From Acidimicrobiales bacterium (lineage in GTDB: Bacteria > Actinomycetota > Acidimicrobiia > Acidimicrobiales > DATDAH01): a stretch of DNA of 64,000 nt. How positions within the stretch are numbered: the first letter of the stretch is position 1; each line of letters opens with the position of its first letter. Below the pieces are notes generated by a model. The model ran no database searches. It had not been told where the DNA came from and was given only the letters and a program-made list of their open reading frames with translations. The stretch lies in the NCBI GenBank assembly GCA_016794585.1, contig JAEUJM010000014.1, forward strand, positions 30,160 through 94,159, written 5' to 3'. Position numbers and translations under genes: made by a program. Shown here one piece after another: positions 15,885 through 25,189 of the stretch.

Positions 15885-18365
15885 ATGCAACGGTTCTGGA
15901 TGAAGTTGGCGGTGTGGCTGGGCAAGCACGCGGGCGTGGTGGCCGTGGGCGGCCTGTTGGTGACCCTGCTCTTCGGGTTCGGCATCACCCAGCTCGAGTT
16001 CCAGACCGGCCAGGACAGCTACTTCAACAAGGACGACCAGGTCTACAAGGACTCGGTCGCCTACCAGGACCTGTTCGGCGGCCAGGCCATGCTCACCCTC
16101 GTCACGATGGACGAGGGCCACACCATCGACGAGCTCTTCACCGAGGAGAACCGGGCGAAGTTCACCGAGGCCGCCGAGGAGCTGCGGGCCGACGAGCACA
16201 TCGAGGGGGTGATCACCCCGGTCGACATCATGGACTTCAACGCCGCCCTGGTCGACAGCGAGTCGGGCAATCCCCTCGACAGCGTCGCCGGCGCCGCGCT
16301 GTTCCGGGCCACCACCGACGATCCCACCGAGGAGGGGCGCGCCGCCCGCACCGCCGACGCGGCGGTGACCCTCGAGCGCCTCGAGGCCATCCCGCCCGAG
16401 GACCGCAACCTCGACAACCCCGAGTGGGTCGACTTCCTGCTCCGCGACAACGAGGGCAACATCCGCGTCGCCCTGCTGTCGTTCTTCCCCGACGACACCC
16501 ACGCGCAGATGATCACCCGCCTCCCGGGCAACGCCTCGATCGAGGAGGAGGGCAACGGTGCCACTGTCACCAAGGAGGTCACGGCGGACCTCGAGTTCGA
16601 CGGGGCGACGGTGACGACGACGGGCGCGCCCGTCCTGCTGCAGGACATCAACGAGTACCTGACGGGCGGCATGTTGACCCTCGGGGCCATCGCCGCCGCG
16701 ATCATGGTGCTGATCCTGCTCATCTTCTTCAACGTGCGCTGGCGGCTCCTCCCGCTCGGCGTCATCATCGTCGGTCTCATCTGGGCCTTCGGCGCCGCCG
16801 GCTTCCTCGGCATCCCCCTCACCATCGTGACCATCGCCGGGCTGCCGGTGATGATGGGCATCGGCATCGACTACGCGATCCAGATGCACGCCCGGGTGGA
16901 GGAGGAGGTGGTCATCGACCACATGCGCCACCCGATCCAGGAGACCGCCCGCAACCTGTGTCCGGCGCTGCTCGTCGTCACCTTCGACGCGGTGTTCGCC
17001 TTCTGCGCCCTGCAGTTCGCCAAGGTCCCCATGATCCGCGACTTCGGCCTTCTGCTGGCGGTCGGCATCGCCGTCATCTGCTTCGCCAGCATCATCATCC
17101 CGCTGGCCGCGCTGGGCATCCGTGAGTTCAAGTCCCCCACCAAGGGCCGGGACTTCCGCGAGGGCCCGCTCGGTCGCCTCGTCGTGTTCATGGGTTCGGT
17201 GCCGGCGTGGTCGGCCATCCCCCTCGCCATCGCCAGCGTCGCCATCTTCTTCGGCGGCATGGCCGTCGAGGACGACCTCACCCTGCAGACCGACCCCATC
17301 AAGTGGGTGAACCAGGACACGCAGGTGATCCGCGACATCAACACGATCGACGAGGAGACGGGCTCCTCCAGCGAGCTCGGCATCTTCATCCAGAGCGACG
17401 ACGTCTTCACCCAGGAGAACGTCACGTTCATGCACGAGTTCACCCAGGAGCAGCTGGCCGAGCACCCCGAGGACCTGCTGACGCCGTCGAGCATCGTGGC
17501 CACGGTCAGCGACCTGCTCGTCGTCCCCGGCGGGGCCTCGGTGCCGCCCACCGCCGAGGAGGTCCGGGCGGCCTACGAGGTGGCGCCGCCCGACATCCAG
17601 CAGTCGCTCGTGTCGCCCGACGGCGACGCCATGAACCTGATCTTCCGGGCCGGGCCGAGCTCGCTCGAGGAGCGGGCACTGGTGGTCGACGAGATCGAGG
17701 AGTCGGTCGACCCGCCCTCTGGCGTCTCGGCCACCCCGTCCGGCCTCGCCGTCGTCGGCGTGGGCCTGCTCGAGAACCTCGAAGCCAACCGCATCGAGCT
17801 CACCTACCTGGCGCTCGCCTTCGTGTTCATCTTCCTCACCGTCCGGATGCGCAGCGTGGTGCGGTCGCTGCTGTCGCTGGTGCCGGTGCTGATCGCCGTG
17901 GGCGCGGCCTCGTTGGTCGCCTTCGTGTTCGACCTGAAGCTCAGCCCGATGACCGCCATCGGTGGGCCCCTCGTGATCGCGGCGTGCACCGAGTTCACGT
18001 CGCTCATCCTGTTGCGCTTCGTCGAGGAGCGCGAGCGGGGGGCCTCGCCGCGCGAGGCGGTCGACGTCGCCGCCGGGCGCACCGGCCGGGCCTTCATCGT
18101 GTCGGCCATGACCGCCATCGCCGGCGTGGCCGTCATCGCCACCTCGTCGCTCCCGCTGCTGCGGGACTTCGGCATCCTCGTGGCCATGAACGTGGCGGTC
18201 GCCCTGTTCAGCGCCCTCGTGGTCCTGCCCCCGATGTTGGTCTGGGCGGACAGCCGCAAGCACGCCTGGGTGTCGAAGGGCCTGGCCAAGCCCGACCGGG
18301 TGGTCGAGTACGTCCCGACACCGCCCGGCCCGCACGACCCCGAGGGCGCCCACGCCCGGGTCTGA
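15885..18365 (+). CDS. RND/MMPL-family transporter
   Basis: An 826-residue protein with twelve predicted membrane segments in two halves: one near residue 15, a large external loop, five helices at about 265-420, one near 440, another loop, then five helices near 640-800. This is the layout of the HAE3/MMPL branch of RND pumps, which move hydrophobic molecules, often lipids, out of the cell. Conserved pieces include G-I-G-I-D-Y-A-I-Q-M-H-A-R near 325, with the Asp typical of proton relay. The ATG at 15885 has GGAGG 6 bases upstream; a GTG at 15882 is also in frame. The substrate is unknown; hopanoids or surface lipids are plausible. Confidence 0.88.
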   Translation: MQRFWMKLAVWLGKHAGVVAVGGLLVTLLFGFGITQLEFQTGQDSYFNKDDQVYKDSVAYQDLFGGQAMLTLVTMDEGHTIDELFTEENRAKFTEAAEELRADEHIEGVITPVDIMDFNAALVDSESGNPLDSVAGAALFRATTDDPTEEGRAARTADAAVTLERLEAIPPEDRNLDNPEWVDFLLRDNEGNIRVALLSFFPDDTHAQMITRLPGNASIEEEGNGATVTKEVTADLEFDGATVTTTGAPVLLQDINEYLTGGMLTLGAIAAAIMVLILLIFFNVRWRLLPLGVIIVGLIWAFGAAGFLGIPLTIVTIAGLPVMMGIGIDYAIQMHARVEEEVVIDHMRHPIQETARNLCPALLVVTFDAVFAFCALQFAKVPMIRDFGLLLAVGIAVICFASIIIPLAALGIREFKSPTKGRDFREGPLGRLVVFMGSVPAWSAIPLAIASVAIFFGGMAVEDDLTLQTDPIKWVNQDTQVIRDINTIDEETGSSSELGIFIQSDDVFTQENVTFMHEFTQEQLAEHPEDLLTPSSIVATVSDLLVVPGGASVPPTAEEVRAAYEVAPPDIQQSLVSPDGDAMNLIFRAGPSSLEERALVVDEIEESVDPPSGVSATPSGLAVVGVGLLENLEANRIELTYLALAFVFIFLTVRMRSVVRSLLSLVPVLIAVGAASLVAFVFDLKLSPMTAIGGPLVIAACTEFTSLILLRFVEERERGASPREAVDVAAGRTGRAFIVSAMTAIAGVAVIATSSLPLLRDFGILVAMNVAVALFSALVVLPPMLVWADSRKHAWVSKGLAKPDRVVEYVPTPPGPHDPEGAHARV

Positions 18366-18416
18366 CCCCGACCGCCCGGCCGGCGCCGCCACGCCCGGCC
18401 GGCAGCTGCTGACCGT

Positions 18417-18451
18417 CCCCGACGTCGGCCCCCACCGGGCCGGCGCCGGGG
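18417..18451. terminator. Bidirectional hairpin between convergent genes
   Basis: CCCCGACGTCGGCCC (18417-18431) pairs with GGGCCGGCGCCGGGG (18437-18451), a 15-bp stem with two mismatches and a 5-base loop, between the RND gene and the convergent Thr-rich gene. The sequence CGCCCGGCCGGC occurs twice just upstream. Confidence 0.5.
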
Positions 18452-18463
18452 ACCGTCGCAGGG

Positions 18464-19027
18464 CTAGGGCGCCAGCGTCGTGGTGGTGGTGCTCGTCGAC
18501 GTCGTGGTCGGAGGCGCCGTCGTGGTCGTGGGCGCCGCCGTCGTGGTCGTGGGCGCCGCCGTGGTCGTGGTCGGCGCCGCCGTCGTGCTCGTCGTGGTGC
18601 TCGACGTGGTCGACGACGTCGTGGTCGAGCTGGACGAGGTGGTCGTCGTGGGCGAGTCGTCGTCACCGCCGCTCGCGAACACCGCCACCGCGATGGCGAT
18701 CAGGAAGACCAGCACCAGCACGATGGCCACGATGACCGAGGTCTTCTGGTACCACGGCGGCTCGTCCTCTTCCGGGCCGTAAGGTCCGCCGGGCCCGCCC
18801 GGGCCCCCGGGACCGCCACCGTCGGGGGGCAGCGGCGGCTGGGGCGGCACGTCGTAGTGGACCGCTTCGGTGCCGCCGGCGGGGGTGACGGCGCCCCCGA
18901 CCTGCGTCGGGTCGGCGCCAGGCCCGGTGGCGCCGGTCGCGCCCGTGGGCGCCCCGGCGGGCTGGGTCGGGGGCCCCGCCGGGTCACCGAAGACGGAGTT
19001 GCCCGGTTGGGTCGGGTTGTCGCTCAT
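18464..19027 (-). CDS. Single-pass membrane protein with Pro/Gly-rich N-terminus and Thr-rich external tail
   Basis: A 187-residue protein from the ATG at 19025-19027, preceded by AGGAG with 6-base spacing. The N-terminal 85 residues are Gly/Pro-rich with no Cys, then W-Y-Q-K-T precedes one membrane helix (S-V-I-V-A-I-V-L-V-L-V-F-L-I-A-I-A-V-A-V-F). After it come an acidic patch (G-G-D-D-D-S) and a tail of about 75 residues made almost only of Thr, Ser, Ala and Pro with T-T-T-T-A-A-P heptads. Orientation with the tail outside is inferred; such tails are common sites of O-mannosylation in Actinobacteria. No functional family recognised. Confidence 0.75.
   Translation of the reverse strand: MSDNPTQPGNSVFGDPAGPPTQPAGAPTGATGATGPGADPTQVGGAVTPAGGTEAVHYDVPPQPPLPPDGGGPGGPGGPGGPYGPEEDEPPWYQKTSVIVAIVLVLVFLIAIAVAVFASGGDDDSPTTTTSSSSTTTSSTTSSTTTSTTAAPTTTTAAPTTTTAAPTTTTAPPTTTSTSTTTTTLAP
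18513..18593 (-). repeat. 21-bp tandem repeats encoding T-T-T-T-A-A-P heptads
   Basis: Four units beginning GGCGCCG start at 18513, 18531, 18552 and 18573; the last three are 21 bases long and the first 18. Each full unit encodes seven residues of the Thr/Ala/Pro tail, so copy number could change length without breaking frame. Confidence 0.7.
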
Positions 19028-19156
19028 GGCTGGCTCCTGGCCGCGTCGGTGCAGGGGACGGCATCGACGGTAGTCCGACGCCCCCGCCCCTGGGTCGACC
19101 CTGCGTGACCCCCCGGTGACTACGGTCGCGGGACAGGGAGACGAAAGGGGAGCCCG

Positions 19157-19900
19157 ATGGGCAACGCACGTGCACTGGGAGCCGAGGCGCTCGGCACCTT
19201 CTGGCTGGTACTCGGCGGCTGCGGGTCGGCGGTGCTCGCAGCCAAGTTCGGTGAGGCCGACGGGCTCGACGGCATCGGCATCGGCCTGCTCGGGGTGTCC
19301 CTCGCGTTCGGTCTGACCGTGGTCACCGGGGCGTACGCCCTGGGCCACATCTCGGGCGGCCACTTCAACCCGGCGGTGACGGTCGGGCTCTGGGCCGCGA
19401 AGCGCTTCGAGGCCCGCAACGTCGTGCCGTACGTCGTCGTGCAGGTGATCGGGGCCATCGCCGCCGCCGGCGTGCTGCTGCTCATCGCCGACGGCCGACC
19501 GGGGTTCGAGACCGAGGGAAACTTCCTCGCCGCCAACGGCTTCGGCACCACGGGCTCACCCGGCCAGTACTCGATGCTGTCGGGCATCGTCGTCGAGGTG
19601 GTGTTCACCGCCGTGTTCCTGTGGGTGATCCTCGGCGTCACCGACCGCCGGGCGCCCGCAGGGTTCGCACCGCTGGGCATCGGTCTCTCGCTGGCCCTCA
19701 TCCACCTCGTCACCATCCCGGTGACGAACACCTCGGTCAACCCGGCGCGGTCCACCGGACCGGCGCTGTTCGTGGGTGGCGACTGGCTGGGCCAGCTCTG
19801 GTTCTTCTGGCTCTTCCCGATCGTCGGTGCGCTGGTCGGCGCCGGTCTCCACCGGGCCCTGTCGGGGCACCACGAACCGGGCGACGCCGAGATCAGCTGA
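19157..19900 (+). CDS. Aquaporin (MIP family, AqpZ-like)
   Basis: A 247-residue channel with six membrane helices and two half-helices. The selectivity motifs are intact: N-P-A at residues 71-73 in [10 protein letters not shown] and N-P-A-R near 195 in [11 protein letters not shown]. The His in G-G-H-F-N-P and the F/H/R pattern favour a water channel over a glycerol facilitator. The ATG is preceded by AGGGGAG. It diverges from the Thr-rich gene over a 129-base gap, and probably serves osmotic adjustment. Confidence 0.93.
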   Translation: MGNARALGAEALGTFWLVLGGCGSAVLAAKFGEADGLDGIGIGLLGVSLAFGLTVVTGAYALGHISGGHFNPAVTVGLWAAKRFEARNVVPYVVVQVIGAIAAAGVLLLIADGRPGFETEGNFLAANGFGTTGSPGQYSMLSGIVVEVVFTAVFLWVILGVTDRRAPAGFAPLGIGLSLALIHLVTIPVTNTSVNPARSTGPALFVGGDWLGQLWFFWLFPIVGALVGAGLHRALSGHHEPGDAEIS

Positions 19901-19927
19901 CGCTGACGGGGGTCACGCCCGGGCGCC

Positions 19928-21415
19928 TCAGGGCCGGACGGTGTTGACCCCATCGGTGGACACCAGGTCCACGCCGGCGCCCACCCATTCGGTGGCCTCC
20001 ATCTCGGCCAGCAGGCCCGGGTCGTCGACCCGGGCGTAGCAGCGGTCGCCCTCGAGCAGGTCGGCGATGACGAGGCCCCACTCCGCAGCGCCGTCGCGCC
20101 CGTGGGCCACCGTGTAGCTGGCGACGACCGCCGGGCCGGACGCCTCGTCACGGATGGCGCGCTGGGGCGCCTCGTCCACCGCCCCCTGCACCTCGGACTC
20201 GGCCGGCCAGTCGAGAGGCCCGGGCGTCGTGGAGTACACCCCGAAGGCGTGCTTCGTCATGTGCATGCCCACGCCCGAGACCATCCCGTAGGAGCCCGGG
20301 TCCTCGCGGAGGGTCTGAGCCATGGCGGCCAGGGACTGGGTGACGTAATTGCTGCCGGCGCCACCGGCGAAGGGCAGGCCGCCGGTGACCGTGAGCGCGC
20401 GCTCGTCGTCGGCGGCGATGCCGAGTGCGTCGGTGGCGAAGTGCAGGGAGCTGGCGAAACAGGAGTACAGGTCGAGGTGGGCCACGTCGTCGATGCCCAC
20501 CCCGGCGACCCGCAAGGCCTCGGCCCCGGCGCCGGCCATGGCGGGCGAGCGCCAGAGGTCCTCGCGCTCGGCCACGTAGATCGGGTCCGACGCGTAGCAC
20601 CAGCCCCGCAGGTAGACCCGCTGCTCCGGCGGCACGCCGAGCTCGTCGGCCTTCTCGTGGCTGGCCACGATCACGGCGGCGCCGAGGTCCACGTCCATCA
20701 CCGACACCGTGAGCTTCGTGTACGGGTAGCCGACCATGCGGTTCTCGGCCGTCGGGGTGATGAGCTCGTCGGCGGTGCGGGCGGTCGGGAACCAGGCGAA
20801 GGGGTTGGACGCGGCGACCTCGGTCATCGGGGCCATGAGCGCGCCGATGCCGGCCCGGTAGTCGTCGGGCGCCACCCCGAGATGGGCGCGCCGGGCGACG
20901 TCCCAGACCGGGAAGGTCAACCACGCCTGGAACACCTGGTGGGCGATCTCGGCGGGATGGAACGGGTCCTCGAAGGGGAAGGGGTTGCGGTCCGTCGCGG
21001 GGTGGCTCCACTCGGGCTTGCGGCCGTCCTTCTTCATCCGCCGCTTCGTGGCGAGGGCCTCGGCTCCGACGATCACGCCGACGTCGATGTCGCCGGACGC
21101 GATGACGTCGGCCAGGTGCTGCACCAGGAGCTGCGGGGTGGTGCCACCCATGCCCGAGTAGTGGCCGTGCCGGCAGGCGACACCCAGTCGCTCGGCGAGG
21201 CGGGCCGCCGGATCGTCGTACTCCCAGCTCTGGCAGTGGACGACGTTGAAGCTGTCGATGGCCTCGAGCACGCCGCGCCCCCGACTGTCGGCGGCGGCAT
21301 CTCGAACCGCCTGCTCCCAGATCGCGAGGGGCTCGGGCGACTCGCCGTCTTCCGGGCGCACGACCGACTGGGCGACGCCGATGAGACAGGCCGAGCGGGG
21401 GTCGGGCCCAGTCAC
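19928..21415 (-). CDS. Thiolase-like protein type 1 (TLP1-like), probably not a classical thiolase
   Basis: A 495-residue protein from the GTG at 21413-21415, 7 bases after the enoyl-CoA hydratase stop. The thiolase fold is clear (A-C-L-I-G-V-A-Q-S, D-L-Y-S-C-F near residue 325, G-G-L-P-F-A-G-G-A-G-S-N-Y). Where thiolases carry the nucleophilic Cys, this protein reads H-Y-S-G-M-G-G-T-T-P-Q, with no Cys. The extra C-terminal 90 residues ending in G-V-D-L-V-S-T-D-G match the additional domain described in mycobacterial TLP1, which lacks thiolase activity. A role in acyl-CoA handling next to the hydratase is likely; the reaction is unknown. Confidence 0.8.
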   Translation of the reverse strand: MTGPDPRSACLIGVAQSVVRPEDGESPEPLAIWEQAVRDAAADSRGRGVLEAIDSFNVVHCQSWEYDDPAARLAERLGVACRHGHYSGMGGTTPQLLVQHLADVIASGDIDVGVIVGAEALATKRRMKKDGRKPEWSHPATDRNPFPFEDPFHPAEIAHQVFQAWLTFPVWDVARRAHLGVAPDDYRAGIGALMAPMTEVAASNPFAWFPTARTADELITPTAENRMVGYPYTKLTVSVMDVDLGAAVIVASHEKADELGVPPEQRVYLRGWCYASDPIYVAEREDLWRSPAMAGAGAEALRVAGVGIDDVAHLDLYSCFASSLHFATDALGIAADDERALTVTGGLPFAGGAGSNYVTQSLAAMAQTLREDPGSYGMVSGVGMHMTKHAFGVYSTTPGPLDWPAESEVQGAVDEAPQRAIRDEASGPAVVASYTVAHGRDGAAEWGLVIADLLEGDRCYARVDDPGLLAEMEATEWVGAGVDLVSTDGVNTVRP

Positions 21416-21422
21416 CGCGACG

Positions 21423-22232
21423 TCACCGCCCCGTCCACTGCGGCGGACGCTTCTCGGCGAAGGCACGCGGGCCCTCCTTCGCGTCCTCGGACGAGAACAC
21501 GACGCCGCTCAGCTCCTCCTCGACCTTGTACGCGGCCTCGAGGTCGAGGGCCAGCCCGCGCAGCACGCTCTCCTTCGTGGCCTGGACGGCCAGCGGCGCG
21601 TTGGCGGTGATGCGGTGCGCCCACTCCCGGGCACGGTCGAGCAGTTGGTCGGGCTCGACGATCTCGTTGAGAAGGCCGACCTCCAGCGCCCGCTGGGCGG
21701 GAAAGGCCTCGGCGGTGAGCAGGAACTCCATGGCCGCCGGGAACGCGAGCTGGCGGGGCAGCCGCACGGTGGTGCCACCGCCGGCGAACAGGCCCCGCTT
21801 CGGCTCCATGACCCCGAAGGTGGCGTCCGGTGTGGCGATGCGCAGGTCCACGCCACCGAGCATCTCCATCCCGCCGGCCACGCACGGACCGCCCACCGCG
21901 GCGATGATCGGCTTGTAGATCTTGGCGTTGCGCAGGACCGCGCGGGTGCCGTCGCTGAGCCGGCAGCCGTCGATCTCGGTGACCTCACCGCTGGCGATCT
22001 TGGTGTGGAGCTCGGTGATCTGCGGGATGTAGGTCTTGAGGTCGGCGCCGGCCATGAAGGCCCCCTCCACCCCGGTGACGATCGCCACCCACGCCTCGTC
22101 CTCGTCCTTGAACCGGCGCCACGCGGCCGCCAGGTCGCGGAAGTGGTACATGTCGAGGGCGTTGCGGGTCTCGGGCCGGTCGATGGTGATGAGCGCGACG
22201 TGGTCGTCGCCGAGGTCGTAGTGGATCGGCAT
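21423..22232 (-). CDS. Enoyl-CoA hydratase/isomerase family protein
   Basis: A 269-residue crotonase-fold protein from the ATG at 22230-22232. The oxyanion-hole segments are G-A-F-M-A-G-A-D-L-K near residue 60 and V-G-G-P-C-V-A-G-G-M-E near 110. It should add water to, or isomerise, an enoyl-CoA; at the usual catalytic positions it has M-E-P-K-R-G-L-F-A-G-G-G, where the second Glu of classical hydratases is not obvious, so another crotonase reaction is possible. It is the first gene of a two-gene unit with the TLP1-like gene. Confidence 0.88.
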   Translation of the reverse strand: MPIHYDLGDDHVALITIDRPETRNALDMYHFRDLAAAWRRFKDEDEAWVAIVTGVEGAFMAGADLKTYIPQITELHTKIASGEVTEIDGCRLSDGTRAVLRNAKIYKPIIAAVGGPCVAGGMEMLGGVDLRIATPDATFGVMEPKRGLFAGGGTTVRLPRQLAFPAAMEFLLTAEAFPAQRALEVGLLNEIVEPDQLLDRAREWAHRITANAPLAVQATKESVLRGLALDLEAAYKVEEELSGVVFSSEDAKEGPRAFAEKRPPQWTGR

Positions 22233-22375
22233 CGAGCGACACCGTAGCCAGGGCGGCATCTAGGGTCGGCCCCATCGCCACCGTCGCCCCGAGCATCGAG
22301 ACCATCCCACGCCGAGCCTGGCTCGTCCTCGCCGTCGCGAGCATCGCCGGGTTCGCCGGGGCACTCGACCTGTCG

Positions 22376-23686
22376 ATGCTGTTCGTCGCCTACCCCGCCA
22401 TCAGCGACGCGTTCCCCTCGACGCCGGCCGCGCTCCTCTCGTGGGTGGTCACGATCTACAGCATCGTGCTGGCGTCGCTGCTGATCCCGAGCGGGCGCCT
22501 CGCCGACCGGCTCGGACGGCGCCGCATGTTCCTCGTCGGCACCGCCGTGTTCGGCGTCGGTGCCCTGGCCTCCGGTCTCGCGCCCGGCCCCGTGTGGCTC
22601 ATCGCCGCCCGGGCGGGCCAGGCCGTGGGTGGAGCGCTCATCCTGCCCGCCTCGATGGGCGTGCTCCTCTCCGAGTTCCCGGCCTCGCGCAGGGGGACGG
22701 CCATCGGCACCTGGGGCGGGGTCGGCGGTATCGCCACGGTGGCCGGCCCGGCCATCGGATCGGCGCTGCTCGCCGCCGGCGGGTGGCGCTGGGTCCTGCT
22801 GATCAACGTGCCGTTGGCCCTGATCGCGTTCGTCGGGGGCGCCCGGACGTTCCGCGAGTCCGTGGACGCCGACGCCCGGGTGGGCGACCTCGCCGGATCG
22901 GCCATCCTCATGGTCGCGGTCGCGGCGATGGCGCTGTCCATCACCCAGGGCCCCGAACGGGGCTGGACGGACCCCGTGGTGCTCGGGTCGGCCCTCGTCG
23001 CCGTGGTCGCCGCGGCGGCGCTGGTGCGCCGCTCGTCCCGCCAGGCCGACCCGGTGCTGGACCTCGACCTGCTCGCCGACCCTCTGTTCCGCGCCTCGAA
23101 CGTGGTGGCCTTCACCTTCTCCACCGCCTTCTTCGCCATGTTCTTCGGCCTCGTGCTCTTCGCCACGGAGGTCTGGGAAACGCCCCACTCACGAGCCGGG
23201 CTCTACGTGATCCCCGCCCAGATCACGGCGGCGACGCTGTCGTTCGCCGGGGGCAAGCTCGCCGACCGGGTGGGCCACCGCCGCGTGATGGTCCCCGGTG
23301 CGCTGTCGTTCGCCGCCGGCAGCCTGCTGCTGTTGCTCGCCGTCGGTGACCGGGACACCTTCGGGGTGTGGGTGGTCGCCCTCGTCTTGATGGGGGCGGG
23401 CATCGGCGCCGTGTTCCCGTCGTTCCAGAGCGGCGCCGTGCACGGGGTGGCCAGCACGAAGTTCGGGATCGCCGCCGCGACGACCCAGACCAACAGCCGC
23501 ATCGCCGGCACGTTCGGCGTCGCCGTGGCGGTCGTGCTCGTGGGCGGTGCCACCACCGGCGACGCCGCGGGGTTCGACCGCCTCTGGCTGTTCCTCGCCG
23601 CGCTCGCCGTCGTGTCCGCGGTGGCTTCGTGGCGGGTCGACACCCGGGGCGCGACCACCCCCGATCCGGTGCCCCTGATCCCCTAG
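22376..23686 (+). CDS. MFS transporter (DHA2-like), start codon unresolved
   Basis: A 436-residue protein as counted from the first ATG, with about thirteen membrane helices and the MFS motif G-R-L-A-D-R-L-G-R-R-R after helix 2; the D-R-V-G-H-R-R copy lies in the second half. Translation upstream in the same frame gives R-R-A-W-L-V-L-A-V-A-S-I-A-G-F-A-G-A-L-D-L-S, which is the expected first helix, so the ATG at 22376 starts too late. No in-frame ATG, GTG or TTG occurs between 22202 and 22376. The gene either uses a rare start (for example ATC or CTG) or has lost its start. It is probably a drug or metabolite exporter. Confidence 0.8.
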   Translation: MLFVAYPAISDAFPSTPAALLSWVVTIYSIVLASLLIPSGRLADRLGRRRMFLVGTAVFGVGALASGLAPGPVWLIAARAGQAVGGALILPASMGVLLSEFPASRRGTAIGTWGGVGGIATVAGPAIGSALLAAGGWRWVLLINVPLALIAFVGGARTFRESVDADARVGDLAGSAILMVAVAAMALSITQGPERGWTDPVVLGSALVAVVAAAALVRRSSRQADPVLDLDLLADPLFRASNVVAFTFSTAFFAMFFGLVLFATEVWETPHSRAGLYVIPAQITAATLSFAGGKLADRVGHRRVMVPGALSFAAGSLLLLLAVGDRDTFGVWVVALVLMGAGIGAVFPSFQSGAVHGVASTKFGIAAATTQTNSRIAGTFGVAVAVVLVGGATTGDAAGFDRLWLFLAALAVVSAVASWRVDTRGATTPDPVPLIP

Positions 23687-23697
23687 TGTCCCTCTCC

Positions 23698-25167
23698 ATG
23701 GGGGATCTCTGGCACGAGACGGATCTGTTCATCGACGGGGCGCGGGTGGCGGCCGAGGGAGGCGCCACCTACGACAACGTCAATCCCGCGACCGGTGAGG
23801 TCATCGGCGTCGCCGCCGACGCCTCCGAGGCGGACCTCGACCGCGCCATCGGCGCGGCGCGGCGGGCCTTCGACGAGACGGGCTGGGCCACCGACGTCGA
23901 GCTCCGCGTGCGCTGCCTGCGCCAGCTGCACCAGGCCCTCGTGGACCACCAGGAGGAGATCCGGGCCATGACGGTGGCCGAGGTGGGCGCCCCGGTCGCC
24001 CTCACCTACGGGCCGCAGCTCGACGTCCCCCTCGAGTTCCTCACCTACTACGCCGACCTCGCCGAGCAGTACGCCTGGAGCGAGGACCTCGGCAACGCCG
24101 AGCCCATGGGCATCCCCTCGCACCGCTGGATCGAGAAGGAAGCCGTGGGCGTGGTGGGGGCCATCACGGCCTGGAACTTCCCCCACCAGCTCAACCTCGC
24201 CAAGATCGGGCCCGCCTTCGCGGCCGGCAACACCGTGGTGCTCAAGGCCGCGCCGGCCACGCCCTGGTCGGCACTGGTGCTCGGGCGCCTCGCCCAGGAG
24301 CACACCGACATCCCGCCCGGCGTGCTCAACATCATCACCGCCGAGCGCAACGACATCGGCGAGGCCATCACCACCGATCCTCGGGTCGACCTCGTCACCT
24401 TCACGGGGTCGACCGCCGTGGGGCGACGCGTCATGGCGGCCGCCGCCGACACCGTGAAGAAGGTGTTCCTCGAGCTCGGCGGCAAGTCGGCGTTCGTGGC
24501 CTTGGACGACTGCGACATGAGCGGCGCGGCCGGCGCCGCCGCCTTCGGCGTCTGCACCCACGCCGGCCAGGGGTGCGCCATCCCCACCCGCCTCCTGCTC
24601 CCCCGCTCCCGCTACGACGAGGGCGTCGAGATCGCCAAGAGCGTCCTGGAGTCGATGCCCTATGGCGACCCCACCGACCCCGCCAACTTCATGGGCCCGC
24701 TCGTCACCGAGCGCCAGCGCGAGCGCGTGGGCGGCCTCGTCAAGGGCGCGGTCGACGAGGGTGCCACCCTCGTCACCGGCGGCAAGGTCCCCGAGCACCT
24801 CGACCGGGGCTGGTTCTACGAGCCCACGCTCCTGATCGACGTCGATCCCGACGCCACCATCGCCCAGCAGGAGGTGTTCGGGCCCGTGCTCGCCGTGATC
24901 CCCTACGACGGCACCGACGACGAGGCCGTCCGCATCGCCAACAACTCCGTCTACGGGCTGTCGGGCGCGGTGATGTCCGCCGACAACGAACGAGCGAAGG
25001 CCGTGGCCCGACGCATCCGCACCGGCACGCTCATGATCAACGGCGGCATCTACTACAGCCCCGACGTGCCCTTCGGCGGCTACCGCCAGTCCGGGGTCGG
25101 CCGCGAGATGGGCGTCGCCGGCTTCGAGGAGTACCTCGAGACCAAGGCCTTCGCCGAGCCCGCCTGA
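23698..25167 (+). CDS. Aldehyde dehydrogenase
   Basis: A 489-residue NAD(P)-dependent dehydrogenase oxidising an aldehyde to its acid. Motifs: W-N-F-P near residue 158, F-T-G-S-T-A-V-G-R near 238, catalytic Glu in L-E-L-G-G-K-S near 262 and catalytic Cys in G-Q-G-C-A-I-P-T-R near 297 (the more usual G-Q-x-C has a small residue before the Cys, as here). C-terminal P-F-G-G-Y-R-Q-S-G-V-G-R-E is intact. The ATG at 23698 lies 11 bases after the MFS stop. It is followed 22 bases later by an F420-type oxidoreductase, so the three may form one transcript. Confidence 0.93.
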   Translation: MGDLWHETDLFIDGARVAAEGGATYDNVNPATGEVIGVAADASEADLDRAIGAARRAFDETGWATDVELRVRCLRQLHQALVDHQEEIRAMTVAEVGAPVALTYGPQLDVPLEFLTYYADLAEQYAWSEDLGNAEPMGIPSHRWIEKEAVGVVGAITAWNFPHQLNLAKIGPAFAAGNTVVLKAAPATPWSALVLGRLAQEHTDIPPGVLNIITAERNDIGEAITTDPRVDLVTFTGSTAVGRRVMAAAADTVKKVFLELGGKSAFVALDDCDMSGAAGAAAFGVCTHAGQGCAIPTRLLLPRSRYDEGVEIAKSVLESMPYGDPTDPANFMGPLVTERQRERVGGLVKGAVDEGATLVTGGKVPEHLDRGWFYEPTLLIDVDPDATIAQQEVFGPVLAVIPYDGTDDEAVRIANNSVYGLSGAVMSADNERAKAVARRIRTGTLMINGGIYYSPDVPFGGYRQSGVGREMGVAGFEEYLETKAFAEPA

Positions 25168-25189
25168 TCCCACCGAGGCGACCGCCGAC

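Noticed and set aside
15786..18392. Open frame of about 868 codons on the minus strand, opposite the RND transporter
   Set aside because: Its product is His/Asp/Gly/Arg-rich with no domain, typical of antisense frames in GC-rich DNA; the plus strand encodes a full RND protein with twelve helices.
18513..18593. Regular short repeats considered as a possible CRISPR array
   Set aside because: Units are contiguous without unique spacers and encode a Thr/Ala/Pro protein tail; no cas genes are present.
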